Below are positions 12,349 to 14,131 of a stretch of DNA of 14,131 nt, piece by piece. Source of the stretch: Balneolales bacterium (lineage in GTDB: Bacteria; Bacteroidota; Rhodothermia; Balneolales; Natronogracilivirgulaceae); contig SKYW01000096.1 in assembly GCA_007127695.1 (NCBI GenBank), positions 1 to 14,131 of the forward strand. The letters run 5' to 3'. Both the position numbers and the translations under genes were made by a program. Under the pieces are notes generated by a model. The model was given only the letters and a program-made list of their open reading frames with translations, was not told the origin of the DNA and made no database searches. The number at the start of each line of letters is the position of its first letter. The first letter of the stretch is position 1.

Positions 12349-14131
12349 GTGCACACCATTGATTTCATCGTCATCGCTCTGTACATGCTGGTGCTGGTCG
12401 TCATCGGCCTGATTGCCAAGAACAAGGCCGGAGCCAGTGCCAACAGCTATTTCCTCGGTAACCGGAAAATGTCATGGTGGATGCTGGGGTCCTCCGGCAT
12501 GGCCTCGAATCTGGACGTATCGGGCACGCTGATCATCGTGGCGTTCATCTATGCCATCGGGATCCAGGGCCTGTTCATCGAGATCCGGGGCGGGGTGGTG
12601 CTGATCATGGCCTTCCTCATGGTTTTCATGGGCAAGTGGAACCGGCGTGCACAGGTGATGACCGTGGCCGAATGGATGAAGCTGCGGTTCGGCACCGGTC
12701 CGCAAGGCAACATGGCCCGCTTGCTGAGCGCCATTGCCAACATAGCTTTTGCCGTGGCCACTATCACCTATTTTGCGCAGGGCGCCGGCATTTTCCTCGG
12801 CAGTATCCTGGATATCGATCCCCGCCTTGCTTCGGTGATGATGATTTTCGTCGCATCCATTTACACGGTTGCCAGCGGGCTGTACGGGGTTATCTATACC
12901 GACGTCTTCCAGGGGTTCCTGATCTTCTTTGCCATTATCTACGTCTGCATCCTGGCGTTTGTGCAGTTCGATCTGCCGGAAGAGTTCCTGGTGTCGGTGC
13001 CGTTGCTGGACGGGACTTTCCAGTCGCTGAGTGTCAGCCGCGACAGCTGGTCGCAGGTGATGCCAAGCTGGAACATGGACCTGCCGGGTGAATATTCGCG
13101 ATACAACCTGTTCGGCATCGCGGTGCTGTTCTATCTGTTCAAGAGTACGATCGAGGGCAGCGGCGGGACCGGCGGATACCAGATCCAGCGCTATTTTGCG
13201 GCTAAAAGCGACCGGGAGGCCGGTCTGCTCAGTCTTTTCTGGATCGGCCTCATGGCGTTCCGCTGGCCGTTCGTGGTGGCCATCGCCATCCTGGGCATTA
13301 ATATTGGTCTGGGTGGAAGCGTTATTGCCAATCCCGAAGAAGTGCTGCCCATCGTGATCATGAACGAGCTGCCGGTTTTTATTACGGGACTTCTTGTGGC
13401 CGGACTCATAGCCGCGGCCATGTCCACCTTCGACTCGGTGGTGAATGCCGGGGCCGCCTACTGGGTCAAGGACATCTACCACCGGTTCCTGAACCGGCGG
13501 GCGACCGAAAAACAGCTGGTCCTTCAGAGCCGGCTCTCCTCAGCGCTGCTGATCGTGGTCGGCTTGCTGCTGACGTTCGCCTTCCGCAACCTCAACGATA
13601 TCTGGGCATGGATTACCATGGGACTCGGGGCCGGACTGATTATCCCGCAGATAATCCGCTGGTACTGGTGGCGGTTCAATGGTTACGGCTTTGCCTTCGG
13701 AACACTGGCAGGGATGGTGCTGGCGATCGGGCAGCGGCTCATTGCCCCGGAGATACCGGAATACATGTCGTTCATCTTCATCGCCGGCGGTACGTTCATC
13801 ATGTGTATCACCGTGACCCTGCTGACCAGCCCGACAGAAAGCAAGGTCCTGGTCAAATTCTACAAGACCACCCGTCCGTTCGGATTCTGGGCCCCGGTCC
13901 GGTCACTGTTCCGTCGTGACGACATTGACCGGATCAATTCGGAGAACCGCCGCGACATCCTGGCTGTCTGCATTGCTGTGCCGTGGCAGATTATCCTGTT
14001 CCTTACACCAATGTCGTTCATGACCAAGCAGTGGGACAACTTCTTTATTCTTGCCGGCGTGCTCATCGTGTTGTCTGTGGCCCTCTATTACACCTGGTTC
14101 CGACATCTGTCGGCTATCGACCGGAGGAAGC
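12349..14131 (+). CDS. Sodium:solute symporter (SSF/SSS family), 3' end outside window
   Basis: The reading frame opens at GTG 12349 and stays open for 594 codons to the window end, so the C-terminus is missing. The N-terminus MHTIDFIVIALYMLVLVVIGLIAKNK is the first membrane helix of the family, followed by YFLGNRKMSWWMLGSSGMASNLDVSGT (SYFLGNR is an SSF hallmark). GSGGTGGYQIQRYFAAKSDREA (about 270-290) matches the conserved central signature, and LIAAAMSTFDSVVNAGA (353-369) the helix with the Na2-site Ser/Thr pair (S359, T360). About 13-14 hydrophobic helices are visible, as in Na+-coupled sugar transporters. It should import a small solute with sodium across the inner membrane. Sitting 128 bp after the T9SS-GHL10 gene it may take up the sugar released by these hydrolases; MurT, the N-acetylmuramate transporter of Tannerella, is an SSF protein, but substrate cannot be read from sequence. 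Confidence 0.88.
   Translation, partial: MHTIDFIVIALYMLVLVVIGLIAKNKAGASANSYFLGNRKMSWWMLGSSGMASNLDVSGTLIIVAFIYAIGIQGLFIEIRGGVVLIMAFLMVFMGKWNRRAQVMTVAEWMKLRFGTGPQGNMARLLSAIANIAFAVATITYFAQGAGIFLGSILDIDPRLASVMMIFVASIYTVASGLYGVIYTDVFQGFLIFFAIIYVCILAFVQFDLPEEFLVSVPLLDGTFQSLSVSRDSWSQVMPSWNMDLPGEYSRYNLFGIAVLFYLFKSTIEGSGGTGGYQIQRYFAAKSDREAGLLSLFWIGLMAFRWPFVVAIAILGINIGLGGSVIANPEEVLPIVIMNELPVFITGLLVAGLIAAAMSTFDSVVNAGAAYWVKDIYHRFLNRRATEKQLVLQSRLSSALLIVVGLLLTFAFRNLNDIWAWITMGLGAGLIIPQIIRWYWWRFNGYGFAFGTLAGMVLAIGQRLIAPEIPEYMSFIFIAGGTFIMCITVTLLTSPTESKVLVKFYKTTRPFGFWAPVRSLFRRDDIDRINSENRRDILAVCIAVPWQIILFLTPMSFMTKQWDNFFILAGVLIVLSVALYYTWFRHLSAIDRRK

Noticed and set aside
12472..13482. 336-aa minus-strand ORF rich in His/Gln/Asp
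   Set aside because: Antisense to the sodium:solute symporter, whose membrane helices and SSF signatures are clear. The odd His/Gln-rich composition is what the complement of hydrophobic codons gives.

Overview
The window looks like a chromosomal segment from a GC-rich member of the Bacteroidota/Rhodothermota/Balneolota group. The best evidence is the C-terminus of the gene ending at 12220. It is a type IX secretion (T9SS, Por) sorting domain of the QNYPNPFNPST...FDLLGRNVATL...SGVYIYRL type, common in Balneolota, Rhodothermota and Ignavibacteria. Shine-Dalgarno sequences are mostly weak and the proteins are rich in Asp/Glu/Ser, with acidic low-complexity loops, which would fit a salt-adapted host. 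The phylum call is inference from protein style, not a search result.

Layout. Bases 1-267 hold a small membrane protein on the plus strand. Bases 268-511 are an AT-rich scar: two 18-bp dyad operators (TATACC-N6-GGTATA, 40 bp apart) stand before the first 19 or so codons of a HipB-like antitoxin, which breaks off exactly where a convergent gene ends. Four minus-strand genes follow: a class I SAM methyltransferase (470-1159), a PspB-like one-TM coiled-coil protein (1270-1563), a 1048-aa GH38 alpha-mannosidase-like protein (1745-4891) and a HAD-superfamily phosphatase (5000-6415). HAD and GH38 are probably co-transcribed. From a divergent intergenic region at 6416-6601 the plus strand carries a DUF5009/NagX-like membrane acyltransferase (6602-8137), a GHL10 glycosyl-hydrolase-like lipoprotein (8392-10011), its paralogue with a T9SS tail (10112-12220), and a sodium:solute symporter that starts at GTG 12349 and runs off the end.

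How they may work together. From 1745 onward this reads as a glycan-processing locus: two envelope or secreted GHL10 enzymes to cut a glycan, an SSF symporter for uptake, a polytopic acetyltransferase-like protein, a cytoplasmic GH38-type protein and a sugar-phosphate-type HAD phosphatase. Because the characterised GHL10 lipoprotein DigH of E. coli acts on denuded peptidoglycan glycan strands, and NagX-like and SSF genes accompany amino-sugar salvage in related bacteria, an amino-sugar or peptidoglycan glycan substrate is one hypothesis. The sequence does not prove it. The most notable oddities are a GH38 protein with Phe where the catalytic Asp nucleophile should be, the split-localisation GHL10 pair, degenerate short repeats upstream of both GHL10 genes, and the antitoxin/operator scar. 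I found no CRISPR array, rRNA, tRNA, insertion sequence or integrase.
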